Origin: Fasciolopsis buskii | Lineage: Eukaryota > Platyhelminthes > Trematoda > Plagiorchiida > Fasciolidae | NCBI GenBank assembly: GCA_008360955.1 | Contig: LUCM01006575.1 | Location: 17,032-81,031, forward strand | DNA: 64,000 bases | Reading direction: 5' to 3' | Shown: positions 39,930-53,300 of the stretch, in pieces | How positions within the stretch are numbered: the first letter of the stretch is position 1 | How the letters are laid out: the number at the start of each line of letters is the position of its first letter | Program-made: the position numbers and the translations under genes | Notes under the pieces: model-generated | What the model was told of the DNA's origin: nothing | Seen by the model: the letters and a program-made list of their open reading frames with translations, nothing else | The model's database searches: none

Positions 39930-41884
39930 CCCGAAGAAAAAGACCTAATCTGAAATTGGAGACCAAGTAGTATAACAGCACACAGCGCACGACCAGGACT
40001 GTGATTGTTATTCGCAGGAACTGTAATAACTGACTGGATCCCAGTCGACACCCGGCTATGCGCAGTGTGACCTACAGCTTCGCGCAACGTAAATGATTAT
40101 CGATCTGATAGACGCAGAGTGCTTATCGTCTCATCGTACGCGCAAACAGATTGTAGTCAAGAAGCAGTCCAGAATAGGTTCTGTCAAAAGCTGCACGATC
40201 TCAACCAGACAGGATGTCGTAGAGGCATCTTGAATTTCGCAAGGTACATGAGTGATAGAGTAGTTCAGCCGTCTTCGAATGGGACGCATCCAGGAGACTC
40301 TTTTGGTCTCGATTCCTGTCGTTCTGAAAACGGAGAACGATTGCTGATTTTGTGATCGGACTATCAATCGCTTCTCCATTGTAAAAGCTTCAGACTTTTC
40401 AATCGCCGGTATGCAACAAAGCGTTCGTCCTCTTCCAGTCAGCAGTGGACCCGAATCAGCCACATCGCTGTTAGCTACAGATCGTGTGGCTGTCTGCAAC
40501 ACTGTCAGTCATATTGGAGCAATCCCCTTGACTTCAGTCACGTGTTAGTTTGCACTAAGCTGTCCAAATGCTTTGGTTTGCGCCCAAGTATCACGCTACG
40601 GAATAGGTTAGATTGCAACCAACTATCTAAACCTACTTGCCAATCTTCCGAAGCACACTAGCTGAAAAGCTACGATTTCTCCCACTTCACAACACCAATG
40701 AGCATTGCTTGCTTAACTAAGAATGTGTTGCATTATGCTGTCTCACTGAGTTGTGGCTTGATCCGTCGAGTTGTGACACCCTGGATTTCTGCTCAGTCTT
40801 TGCGCGTACTTACCGCACCCCAGTCCATCCCAGCTGGTAACGAGTATAACAAAGCACGGCTCGTAAGGATACGCGAAACCAGCGCAAACTTGGGTAGGGA
40901 TCACAAGGTCTTGTGGTCTCAACGAGCTTTGGAGATGGAACTTGCCGTTGTTAAGGGGAATTTTCGTAAGCTATCTCACCAAATCCGAGATGCGGGTAGG
41001 AAATCATTCGGTATGAGTGAAACTATCTGAGAAGTCGACAGTTTACCCATCTACAAGCTGCAGCGCCGTCTTGTACTCTCGGCGGAGCAAATCCAAACAC
41101 AATTTAGCTGGCCACCAGCGTCAGCCTCTCCTGCAGCTAATCTGGAAAGCGTCCGGTAGCCTGTTACAACAGATCCATCAACTGAGGCAGAGATCCTCAG
41201 GGAAATCCGAGCTTTAGGACGTAATAAATCGCGGAGTTCCGATGAGCTTTCCTCAGCTCCACTTGACGATGGAGGAATGGAACTGGCCAGAGAAACTCAA
41301 GTTTGATTCTTGAAGATTTGGTATTCCGAGAACGTCTTCTCTCTCTCTCTCTCCAGGAGAGTCGATCGTTGTGACGATCTTCAAAATGTGCATGTCTACT
41401 GACTGCATCCACTTTAGGGATATTAGTCAAATCCCAATAGCATCCAAGCAGCTTGTGTCCGTCATTCTTCGTAAGTTTTACAACACGCGTGAACGGTGAA
41501 CTCATAAGGAACAGGCCGGGTTTTGAGATAATCAGGCTATGACTTGATTCGGGGTTATGAATAAGTTCGTTTCAGTTTTGTTCTTGATTAGTGCTCCCTG
41601 TCTTCTTTGTTGGAGCCAATGAGATGATGATTGAGGTTGGTTGGGAATGCTGGGGTATCTGACTCAGAACCGACATCCTCGGTGCAAATGTTGTAGCCCG
41701 TCCGTAGAACTTTCCTCTCTGAAAAACACTGAACAAATCCAAGAAGTCACAGAATGTATGCAGTGAAAACACAGGAACCGTTGTTTTTATTGGTTTGATA
41801 TTTTTTCCCTCGTGTTGTTCCCCCGTGTGTGTAATTTCATTTACATGTTGTTTTGTTGACACCACGTTTAATTTCAAGCCATTC
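39930..41884 (+). mobile_element. Fragment of an APE-type non-LTR retrotransposon (LINE), copy 1
   Basis: Plus-strand frames give a broken LINE ORF. Around 40020-40350 is the end of an AP-type endonuclease: SQSTPGYAQC, then VSSYAQTDCS, then FGLDSCRSENGERLL. From 40430 to 40540 come the usual His/Ser steps before the end of the nuclease. From 40700 to 41030 is the linker (ARLVRIRETSANLG, RKLSHQIRDAG), then EILREIRALGRNKS at about 41190. The first RT blocks are just before 41500, where an antisense-looking run contains PIASKQLVSVIL and FYNTRER. The rest of the RT (palm and YADD) is absent. About 380 nt of unrelated-looking sequence follow to 41884. An inverted copy lies at 55491-57130. Stops and frameshifts throughout. 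The clade is RTE- or CR1-like and not settled. Confidence 0.75.
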
Positions 41885-41936
41885 ATAAATGCATATATTA
41901 GTATACACATTTATATTAAGGGCAGCATCTTAATTT

Positions 41937-42190
41937 ACCTAACTCGGTAATTCTAGTTATCATGGACAAAAGCTGGTGGCACAGTGGTAGCACACACGCC
42001 TTCCAATCGAAAAGCTCCGGTTCACCCTCTGAGTACGATGAAGAATATGTTCGGATAATGAGCTCTAATAATAACGAAGTTCAAGTTTGGTGCTTCGCCA
42101 CTGACAAGTTGATCGGATGTCTCTATATTCGTGAAAGTCAGATTCCAAAGAGAAGTCAGCCCGACATGGAAATGTCAATCTCATGCGGTA
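41937..42190 (+). repeat. tRNA-like SINE, right arm of an inverted pair
   Basis: Same family as 39170-39421 in opposite orientation, with the tRNA-like head from about 41972 (A-box-like TGGCACAGTGGTAGCA, B-box-like CGGTTCACCCT). It begins about 50 nt after the 3' end of LINE copy 1. The pair forms a potential stem flanking about 2.5 kb. The downstream part is an open frame to 42315, with no protein family recognised. Confidence 0.55.
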
Positions 42191-42606
42191 CTCGTAACCA
42201 GTTGTCAGTTCTATATGAACCGACTTCTTCAAGGAAATACCACTTCATGGTTGTTAGTTGTGTGCAAAGACACCTAACTCTGACTCTGTTAGTCGTTTCG
42301 GTGGGAACGCACTGAGTAAGTAAGAAACCGATCACCACTTATCATTCATTCACGGAAAACCAATCGCAATTTAGATACACCAAATGAGAATTTGCTGCAA
42401 CTATTTGTCGATTGGTGAGCCCAGAGCAAACAAGAACCCCACAAAACTGGTTTCCATGCAAATACCGGGAAACTCGCCTTGGGAAATCTTGGAGCACATT
42501 GTGCTTTCTCATGGAGACTAACCGGGATGAAAATGGTACTCACGCAATATGCGATTCTGAAAATGTTCGTATTAATTAGTCAAAAAGAAAACTTTATTCA
42601 TTTTAC

Positions 42607-42794
42607 CCAGATATCGTGTTTGTGTCCCACAAGAACCATATGAACCAAAAGCCTGGTTTCGACCAACACTATAGATTATCAGTTTACCATAACGCCAAGC
42701 TCGACCAGATATTTTTGACGGAGCAACTCGACCAAGACATTTACTGAGTGAGTTGACTGAAGGTTGAAGACGGCCACGGGAGGAGTGCAAATTT
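42607..42794 (-). CDS. Candidate additional exon or nested-gene exon (unconfirmed)
   Basis: This 188-nt block in the 34.9-kb intron has a good acceptor (TTTTTACCCGTCAG) and a plausible donor (CTGG|GTAAAA). Its minus-strand peptide is unusually structured for an intron: RAWRYGKLIIYS followed by Gly/Ser/Tyr/Cys residues. It needs phase 2 on entry and leaves in phase 1, so it cannot be inserted directly between exon 1 and exon 2 of the large gene. It would need an unseen partner exon or belong to another gene. It may also be an accident of an open frame. No family is recognised. Confidence 0.25.
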
Positions 42795-45700
42795 CTGACG
42801 GGTAAAAATATAAACTAATAAAAACTAATTACCACGGAAATAAACGCTTTGTTCAATAATGCCTCGGTACATGAAATAACATTAGACATAATTAGTCAAA
42901 TCACCCTGAATAGTGGACCGCCAGACTATGCTTGTTGAATCAAGACTACTGGTATCTAGACGCAGTCGGCATAAGTAACCCGTTAGCAAATTTTTTGAGG
43001 TGCTTTCTTTGACGAAGTCTAATGTCAGTGGGGTGAACATATCCAGAGGTATGAGTAGGACCATTGTTGCGTTGATAGCAAAACAACGATAGCCGGTACC
43101 AAAGAAGACAGACACTGTCTAACTGATGACTATTAGGATCTGTCTAAGCACTTCTCAGAGGGAGAAAGACAAATATAAAACTGTTTTGGACATCCAAATC
43201 CCCCGCCTGATGAATAGGTTGATCGGCAAATCAGCTTACCCATACCGTCCTTGCTGTGAATAATACGTAACTCTCACGGGGATAAAACATAGCTCAAAGA
43301 AATCTGCACAGATGGCAGACTAGACAGTTAAATGCAAGAATTTGGGAAGATTTCACAAACGAATGGCTATCAAATAAGGCTCACTGGCAATCAGTCCGAA
43401 TAGGAAGGCGAGAGGAGGTTGAAAAAGGAAGCATCCGACGGGGTTGGAGCATATGTTGCCTCAGAGCCAAACTAAAACAAGATGCCGGTCGATTAATTAC
43501 TAAGTTTCTAAACTCTGCCGTTAAGTGCACCCACCAAGCGGTCGAAACAGCTGGTATATTCAATTTTATTGGGGTACTGATACTACCAATAAAAGATTCA
43601 ATGCTCTCCTGTACCAAGTCCAAGTATCTCTAACAGTTTTACTGCGAAACGATATCAGTCTACGGGGAAAGAACAGACAGCCAATTAGTTCATCGAACAG
43701 ATAAATAATTTCGGATATTGCCGAGGAAAGCGATAGAGGATACATTTGCCGCAAAGTTCAAAGCTCAGAAAACAACTTTTATGAGAGCCAATGCACTGTG
43801 TCAACCCAAGAGACAGCTTCCAAATCATCTACTTCAACAAGAATTGCTCAGTTATGCCATAGCGTTAGCCGTTCACTTTCAAAATCCCAGTCGTGCCAAG
43901 TAACGTGAATGGATTATAAGTTTAATTTAACATCGGTGCTAACTGGACACCATTGGCATGCCTGTGGTAAAGTATCACCCATTTTCTTCGGTCTGCTTTG
44001 GTCAACTTCTGCTTCTTCTTTGACCCCACAAACGGCTGTCGAGACCGAGCCGTGCAATCTGCGAAGATTCAGCTAAATTATTTCAGATGCATCACGGAAA
44101 ACAGTTTTTGCTTCTTTATTCATTCACCTTAGTTGATCAGTCATTCATTTCAAGCAGCTGTTGACAGCGTATGTGAAACCTGATTTTCATAACAAAACAT
44201 GCTCCAATCTGTTCCGACGGCTTCTGGTTGTTCCACCAGTGTCGACGTGGTGCCACGAAAATGTGAACAAGTACTACGGGGTCAAAAATACCGTCTGGTA
44301 TACTGAATTCGATTAGATGAGCTCCATATCCCTCGACGCTGAATCAGCAGTACATTTAACATACCTGTTGAGGTGAGACCACGAAAGCAACAAAATTAAT
44401 TTACAACTAGCAAGACAAACCATAAGTACGTACAGCTAGAAATGAATGAAAAACTATTATTTTCTTGACTGTGTGATAATGGCCAAACGATCGTTTTCAC
44501 AGCATCATAAACATCGAAAATCATTGTCATCAAATGTCCACAATCTCGCAGATTACGCAGAACTCCCACTAAAATTGGAGAGCTTGCACTGAATTTCGTG
44601 CGTGCAATCTAAAATTTGGTCTGAATATTTGAATTTCGGGATGTATGGTCGCATTTTTCGAGGGCGCAAAATTCTGAAAAGCAACGGCTAAGTTAAGGCT
44701 ACAAGCCGCTTTAATTTGCACATCGGGAGGACAAAATGGTATATTTTTGTCCCCACTTTTGCAATAAGATTCATTATTCGTGAAGGATCACTTCCCTTGT
44801 GTTTTATACTGTATTTTTTCTTAAGACAATACTGAGACAATTACAGATTATTTCCGCAAAATCAATAGACGGCCCCCCAATATCAGGCGGTCGTACATAG
44901 AAACAAACGCCGTCTTATACCAGTTGCCCTTGAATTCGATCCACAGAGAAATGTCCCTAAAAAATCGACCAATTTTTCAATAAAGGTTTCTGGGACTAAC
45001 TAAATATTGACGCCAATCGGAGCACCTCTCGAACCGTAAAAAGTCCCACTTTCCCAGGGAATCTCTGGTCCAATCGGCAGAGCAACATGACCTGTAAAGG
45101 CGGATGAGCGGTTGCTCGGTTCATGTTTCAGCTTGGCACAAGTTAGAAATACATGATGGATATACCAAGGCCTTGTGATTGAAATGAACCAAATTAGGAG
45201 TTACGTTCACTTATATTAAACACGCCATCAATAAAACTAACTTTACAGTAGACCACCGTCAAGAAACTAATAACCTTGCTGTTAGTTTTTGACATTATAT
45301 TTTCTCTGTGCGTTCAAAATTTTCCGTGAACTAATTGCAATTAGATGTCTCCTTGGTTCATCGAAAAGATCCTCATGTGTTAAAATCCATCGAAAAGCCG
45401 CAGGTCATATGCGATATGCCCCGACTGTGCATCTCTTTGCTTCAAATAGAAAATTGTTCTTTTTAGGTTGCAACAAAAACCACCAGCTTCCAGATACCAC
45501 TAGTAAGATGAAAAATGACAGTATGGATTGTGTTAGTATTTAATAAATCGATACCATGTATTTCTGCACATTTCTTATTTTTATCTAATAGATTGATCAC
45601 GTGCCGCTTGAGTTGCTGTTACAGATTTTCCAGAACAGGTTCCATCATCGATCGCGTGGCTGTACAACATTAGACAGAACGGGAGGCTGGAGGAAAGAAA

Positions 45701-46412
45701 ATAATTTTAGATGTCCAGTTCAAGAGAGAATTTTGTGTCTGTATTGGACATTGTGTTCGAAAACAACGGGATGCAATATATGAAGTGGATTCCACCGACA
45801 AATGCGGTTAGAGAACGATGTTTGCGAAGGTCCGTGATAAATTATTAACGGCGAATACTTTGCTTGAGGTAGTCTAGAGTGCATGACGAACGCAGAGCTG
45901 CGCAACAGGATTCATTATATTCATTTTTAAAGAGGAATCAGTTTTATGGGAGTGAGTTAGAGAAGAGTAAAATTTGTCCCAGTTTTGGTAAATTACGCAT
46001 TAATATTACCAGGAAGTTACAGTGTTTCTCGTAATATAGACGAGGGAAAAGACCAAAAGAAAGATGGAACTGTTTCAGCATGAAATCAAAGCGTTTGGAG
46101 GAATCTGTTTTTCACTAAATGCTGCAACTAAGACAATTCCAAACGCGGTAAGTTGACTTTAATTGAAACGGACCGGGTTTTCTCGGTAGTCACACTAAGA
46201 TGGCAATCCGAATCACTTAGTACGTCGTTTAGAATTTCAGTGCATAAAATCAGAGCAAATTATTATCACCCGTGAAACTGGGTACTTTATTCATTCAAAC
46301 TATATTTTGTGATGTGGGACGACTCTACGTTACACTTAGTTAAACTGAATACTTTACTGCTATTACTGTAAACAGATCAACTAGGTATCGCGGTGATTTG
46401 TACAGGTGACTA

Positions 46413-46554
46413 TTCATCATGCAGTATCAAGGTCGGACTTTCCATTACGAAATCATGGAAGCACTTTTAGGCTACTACTGAGGCTTATCATGTAACATAT
46501 ATGATCCGTGCCCATTCACTGCACCGGAATCGGGCCTTGATACTGAATGATGAA
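46413..46554. repeat. Fold-back repeat (25-nt arms, 92-nt loop)
   Basis: The left arm (46413-46437) and the reverse complement of the right arm (46530-46554) agree at about 22 of 25 positions; both contain CAGTATCAAGG. Flanking bases outside the arms are also loosely complementary. This could be a small fold-back or MITE-like element. No coding sequence lies within it. Confidence 0.45.
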
Positions 46555-47271
46555 CCGTGAATGTCACACAGCTGTGAATGATCCTGAATGGTTTGTTTAC
46601 ACCTTGTTACTCTGATCTATCGGTACATTCCACCTGCATTATCTTAAGCAATCCCGGTCCTAACTAGTGCAATTGGAAATACTTGAATTTTCAAAATTTC
46701 CAGGACAGCCAACTCCAAGACGATAGCGGTCTGAAAGGTTAGACCTTCAGACAAATGCAGTATTACGCACCAGATGATTTATTTACTTACTGATTTTGTT
46801 AAAGGTCAGCGAAGGAGGATGTGGTACCGAAATGAACCACACTAGTGACCTTGCAACAGACAAGCCTGATCAGTGTGTGTGAGATTCTGCCTGACCTAAA
46901 TTTTGTCCTGCATGTGGGACTCGGAAATAATACCTAGCCAAGTACGAAATGCGTCAAACTTTTGCTGCAATGATAGCCCGTAACAACACTCTTCTGTGAA
47001 GAACTTCTGTGCAGTAGGCCTAAATATTTGTGCAAAATCGCTCAAACTAAAATAAAAACAATGAAAAATCGGAAATGTTTATGTCCTAAAATGTTTCCTT
47101 TCACTCCAAATTCTATCAGACGCATTGCCCAAAGTGGGATTATGACAGGATCATATACAGAATTGGACGTATTCTCGGTCAGGATCTGGCATCGGTCCCG
47201 TAGATTTTCACCTCAGGTAAACAAAACATCTGCTCCCAGCAACTGCAACAACTAAACCTGTATATTCTTGA

Positions 47272-47365
47272 AATAATTCACCATGTGATATCATCGCTCA
47301 ACTGACCATTAAGAAATCATGGAAGCACTGTACAACTGTTTCATCCTTGTTAGGAATCCCCCCCC
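47272..47365 (-). repeat. Partial SINE, family 2 (tail part)
   Basis: The plus strand reads AATTCACCATGTGATATCAT and CATCCTTGTTAGGAAT, which match the tail and body of the 30135-30322 copy closely. It ends in a run of eight or more Cs, where the tRNA-like head is lost. Confidence 0.6.
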
Positions 47366-50300
47366 CAGAACAGTGGAGGCACTATCGTCTAGCTGGTGGG
47401 AGCGATTGCAGACTTACCAGTTCTGTATGGATATTCAGCGAAATGCGATCGGCAAGCGACACAAAAATATTAAATCCAGTTCGCACAAATCAAACCGGTA
47501 GTAGCACCAAGCGTTCTTCAGCTAATCAGTGCAACTACTTTTGGGCGTTTTAGTTCTCAGGCACCGTACCGCTTGAACTAAGCAGATCGCAAAACAACAA
47601 CATTTAGTTGTCTTAATAAGAAAATCCTTAATCAGTTGCAGTTCCAGCCGATTCTCTCAAACTGCCAGTGTTCAGCGCCGCGCACTACCTCCAATCACTA
47701 TCGCCTTAATCGAACATGTGTATGCAGAAGATAGGTAAACATGAGAAATTTGAGATTATTTGTTTTTATGAACGATAGCCAGCGTGGTTGGCTTGAGGCG
47801 TATACGCATCAAAGATCACAAGAGCGTTCACTTATGCATGCACAAGTTAGCACATGCGCATGCACGCAGGTGAGCTCAAACTAAGAGAGATGCTTGAGGT
47901 CTACTGGCAGATATCAGGAATGATGCAAGAGCACAGACGATTTACCACAAGCTATTGCGCTAAATGCGTGAGACATGACTTTGCTTGGAATTCCAAATTA
48001 ACCAGTAGCGAATCATGTTGTCACCATATCGCCCAATTATCTATTTATCTAACATGTGCTTTCTTTGTGGAATTTAATTTATTGTGTGCCGTGCCAGTGA
48101 TATATCATGAGGAAGCTTCGTGTAGCTGTGGCAATTTTCACGGTGTTTTTACTTAGAAGCAAATTAAGCAAAAAACTGTGAAATTTGCAAACCTTCCATT
48201 ACAGCTTGTGAGACACGAACTCAGAAAACAGGAAATAATTACAACAACGCCACTGATGTGCATGTAGGCGCAAAAAATTAAGTGTGGATGTGTGGCGCGA
48301 AATGGAGTCAGCCATGATCCCATCTCACCGTTAGATGGGATAGGATGATTAGATCACTAGTGTCACCCAGTTTGCGCCACGACAACCAGTGCTACTGTGT
48401 TGCATGAAGCCTGTGTCTATGTGCGCTTGCGTGTACTTGCTGAAGTAGAGCATGGTAGTTGCAGGACACGAAAGTTGTTTAGTTTTGCAGTGCTTACCTA
48501 AATTTGAAACAACTCACAACCACCTCTTCAATGTCATAGTAACAATTAACTCACAGAGATGTACATCGTTAGCAAACGACTTGATTGGGCTATGCACGAG
48601 AGTCCCTGATATATCAGTGAGTTTAATAACAAATAGATTGCATCCCGCGTCATCTCTGGAATGATGTTTGTAAATTACTATCAGGTTACCTTAAGTCTGG
48701 CAGTAAACCTGACCTGCGAAATTTGAATATTCGGTAGACTGGGGAGTGGCTCCTCCAACTTCCACCCAAAGTGAGTTGGACCGGAATTCGTATATATCAC
48801 CATTAGGAAACTGAAGGCATATATTAAAAACATTCAACCACCTTGTCGGCATTATAGTGCTTACCTCGTCTAAGGCGTTTTACTGTACTAAAGCTCATTG
48901 ATTCTGAATAGATGAGGCACATACTAAAGTTCTGGCTTGATGACTGGCCACTGGGGGTCAGTCTTTTCGCTAGCTTCGGTGGTTTTTGGCTTCTACGATA
49001 TCTGGCAATTATTTTATAAGTGATCGCCGTAAAAAATAACAATAGGTGTCTTGGATACAAATTTGATGATTATCTAAAGGAATCTGGGTCATCTCGGACC
49101 CAAGTTGGATTTGGTCATACGCAGAGGGGAACAAGAAGTTTTCAGGTTTGTTGCCTGGGTCAACGTGCCGACTATTTTCCTATTAGTTGAAGCGAAAGAA
49201 AGTTAAGAGAATGTCATTCAGTTTATCTCATCATCTGTCCTACTCTTTCAGAGACAATCGTACTTCCGCAACGAATTTTTAAATCGTCACTCAGGTGGAT
49301 GGTTTTCACGAATTCCCCTTACCCGAGCTTACCGTTTGGCTTGCGAAAGCTTGGTCGTAAGTAAGGACGCCCTTGAACTAGCAACGTGATTGTTTCACCG
49401 TTTGGGTTTACCTTCCGGTCATCTGATCTTAGAAAAGCAGCTCATCGGGTACATTACTGTTCCTTGTATTTTAACTTTGTAACTTACTGGGCTTCCATAG
49501 GATCAGAAGGAAATGAACTGTGTGGAGCTCAAAAACTGTCAAAGCCGAACAGTTAGGAGCCGCTGAAGCGGCTGTTTTTCATGAGCTATGGTAGATCACG
49601 TTGCCTGGATTAAATGCCTTTGTTGCTATTTACCTTGGACAAAATTTCCTCTGAAAATCAAGCGCAATAGTTACTAGACAGAAAGATACTAAAAGAATTT
49701 GATTGTTTTGTTCGACGTTTTCATCGCTGACTGATTCCGGCATGATGAATTGCGTGCTTCAAACTTAGGTTTTGGTATAAGGCAACATTCACTTATCTAT
49801 TAGAAGTTGGGACAATGATTATCCTAACGGTCAAGATTAGGTTTTAGGGCTTGGGGTTTTGGACCTTCTTTTAAATCGGCAATTACTGTTTTTTAATAGA
49901 CGGTAATGTGTCCTAGGGGGCTTGAGTCACGCACGAACGCCTGCTATGCATGTCTACACCGTCTAATATACTGTATTCATTTTTAAATTGCAATTTCGAA
50001 TGAATCTGGGTAATATGAAATATCCTGCTAACGATACCCGAACCTCTACAATCAGTCTAATCGACTTCCCTATCGCAATTCAACAGTTGCCGGACAGATG
50101 ACAATTTCCCTGTTAAACGTTACCCAAAACCAAATTGTCACGGCTAAATTTCAACCTAAGGGACAATGGTGTTGTCAGTTCAAGATCATCTAAATGATCA
50201 CACCGAATCCGAGGGACAGAAATCTCACAGAAATACATAAGATTGCAATTTTCCACCAATAGGTACTGGAAACCTCATTCTGACTGGTTATAAAACATTT

Positions 50301-53300
50301 GTGCCCTAAAAGTTAAGTGCATTGGGTAGGATATCGTGACAACTGTATTTCACGCCCTGATCTAAGAAGGTGATCTTATCAACAAACCATAAGTGAGCAG
50401 TCAGAAACAGATTTTACTATTTCTCTTTGGGTTCTCAACATGTCCAACTCTCAGGAAGTGGGTTAATAGGCCATACGTTCGTGCTTCCCATAACCGGAAG
50501 TGTTAGCTTTGTGATAAAAAATAACTAGCATGTTACTGCTCACACTCAAATCAGACTAACATACAACCACCATTTCACCGATAACATGACGCACGAAAAT
50601 ATTTGCCTTGGTGTTTCACGTCCTATAATTTTCTTTTGTTAGTCATTCCACTTCACCTCATACTTACTCTACGATCATCCCTGGGACGTGGTCCTCTACT
50701 AAAACTTCGGCATAGATATACAAACTACTACCTGTTATCATGCCTACCCAAACACCCGACAACCGGTAGGTTCTGACCTCTTTTACAGCTAAAGCCAACC
50801 CGCTTGACTAATTCGTTCTCTCCCCTTTGTCCTCCCAGTCGTTCAGTGCGAATTTCTGATTGGCTAGATGGAACAGTTGTCTGTATGGTTGTTTGTTTGT
50901 CTGCCTTCTAATCTGTGGACTAACGTGTAAATCAACGATCTATCCATATCTCAATGGGTACTGCACAGAATGCAATAGTGGCTGAGAACCAACCCTAAAA
51001 TTTCGTTGTTCATCCTCCCCACTGACCACAGTAGGTCCAGGGGGTTCTTATTTTTGTTTTTAATTTGTTTTATGCATAATATCGTAGTCATATAGAGGTA
51101 GAATTATACATTTGGACATTAGGAGTAAAACCAATCAGAGCAGCATCCGGTTAAGAAACTACACAATAAATGCATACATGCATATACATTGAAAATCTAT
51201 CATCGAGCAGAAGGGTGATGCAAATACTTGGGCATTTTGAGCCTTGTTGAGCAAAACGTTATTCGGAGCCTGCCTTATCGTTTCATTGATAACCGTGGCA
51301 TTACCATTGAAGGATCACAAAAATCTGTCCATCCCGTTAACAGTGATTCGATATCTGGTTTTCAAAGTTAAAATAACGCCACCAATAATTATTTGTCTAA
51401 ATTTTCCAAATTGGCTGCTACTTAGTGTGAAATGCCGAACGATGTCCGATTGGGCAGCACAATAACTTTTCAAGGATTCTGTTTTCCGTACAGCAGAATT
51501 CGTTGAATGGTGTGAACTATGTTCCGGTCAGCTGTACACTGCTGCTGGTTTGATTGAGCGTGTTTGGGTATAAGGTAGGGCAAGCGAAACTAACAGTCCG
51601 TACTAAGTCGCAACGAATCAAAACAAAGTGACGAACAAATGAACACAACATGTGCACGGTGTATGGGGCAAATACTACCAGCCCATATCTGTCTATATAT
51701 GGATATACAATAAATCATTTTGTGGTAAGCTGGGAGTACAACCAAGCACAGACTCTTTCGTCTTGATGAGAAGGGTTCGGTTGGAAATTCTGGTTGCCGT
51801 AAACATAAGCTTCGGAAGAAACTCTAGGGAGACAAGTGATAATTAATACAGTTTAGCGTTACCTTACAATGAGCACGTCTCAACAACATTTTTGTCACCG
51901 TATTCAGTCCATCTGGCTTCAAAATAGTATTCGTTCAGCATATCTTAAAACAGACAACAAAGAAGTCTATTTAGTGTAGCAATAGTCCCGACTAGAAGCC
52001 AGCAGAAACGCTGCATCTTTGTGCGTCACAGTCGGCACTTTTTCCAAGAAAATGTGACATGCGAAAAGTATCAACCAACGGGTATAGCTAATCCTGACAG
52101 CAAAACTATTCTGCTGATTTTTCTCGTACAGTACAGTTTTAATTTTGGCTGAATCCATTCCGGTTAATATCCTGGGATAAAGCTGCCAATGCGTCCTTAG
52201 GCAATTCTAAATCTACATGAATAAATCTGACTGCAGTGACAGTTATCTACTAGAAACTACGACGTTTTTCAGTCCTTGTTAAAGTTCATCAGCAATGCGC
52301 ATTCACTGCGCTTCAAATGATAATTAAATTCTGAGAGGAGTGATTTACAATCTTAAATTGTATACTCAAATCTTTTCGGACTGTTTCTCAGTGGCTCGTT
52401 GAAAACCGCTGCCGCATGAATAACCCTCATGGGCCGCTGATTTTGCTTTAAGAAGAAATCATACCCTCTAAGACAATTTCTACAAGAGAGGCAAATGCAT
52501 AATGCAAAGCAGAATCCGCTCCTAGAAAAAAATTCGTGTATATATTTAGCGCTGTAAGCTGCTAAACTTATAGACAGAGGAGAACGCTTAGTCGTAATAC
52601 AACCTTTAAGTGTGCGGTTTGAGAAGACAGTCAATGAATATCCGCTGCATGACCAGAGAATGGTCGAAGCTCATCCGTGTATGTCACTTGGTCTGGTTGA
52701 GGACATGGATAACCAAGTCAAAAGCCAGCGTTGTTGCTTCAAACCCGGCATAGATGATTCATACGATAAACGTCACGTAAGCCTTGTACCCCCCGGGGAG
52801 GGTCAGATGCCGGCTTTCTAGATTCGTGAGGTTGATTCCCTTGAATACGGCAGAAGTGGCTACCATTTGTCTCCACAATTCCTCCGGTTATGTCGTCGAG
52901 TACAATTCCTCCACAAAACCTCACTCGTGCATCACCAAGTGACTAGGTCGAATCGAAAAATTAATTAAAGTACTAACTATACGGTAATCCATTTATATGT
53001 CATCTTCGAAGAAATCTATTTCATCGTGACCTCCTAACTGCCCAACACTCGGTCGCTTGATTGTTTTCCTCATTCGTCTAGCCACACTTATTGAATTATA
53101 TGAGCGTAAATACTAATAACTGAAAACGACATTCTTCGCCAGACTGTGGACTCCAAATTTGCATTATGTAACCTTTAAAACAATAATGCTGACGAAGATA
53201 ATTCGTTGTTCAGTTTGTGTGGACGAAGTCGAACGATATGGCAATAAACAGAGCGGCCGGAACATTAGTAATTTTAGCGAAAATCTTATCCGGGACCGTT

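Noticed and set aside
39527..40087. 186-codon minus-strand frame as a gene
   Set aside because: It lies antisense to, and partly upstream of, the LINE endonuclease fragment. Its content matches no protein, and it lacks splice signals.
41962..42315. 117-codon plus-strand frame starting MDKSWWHSG as a protein gene
   Set aside because: The first half is the tRNA-like SINE with A and B boxes, and the same bases occur inverted at 39229-39420. The frame is likely incidental.
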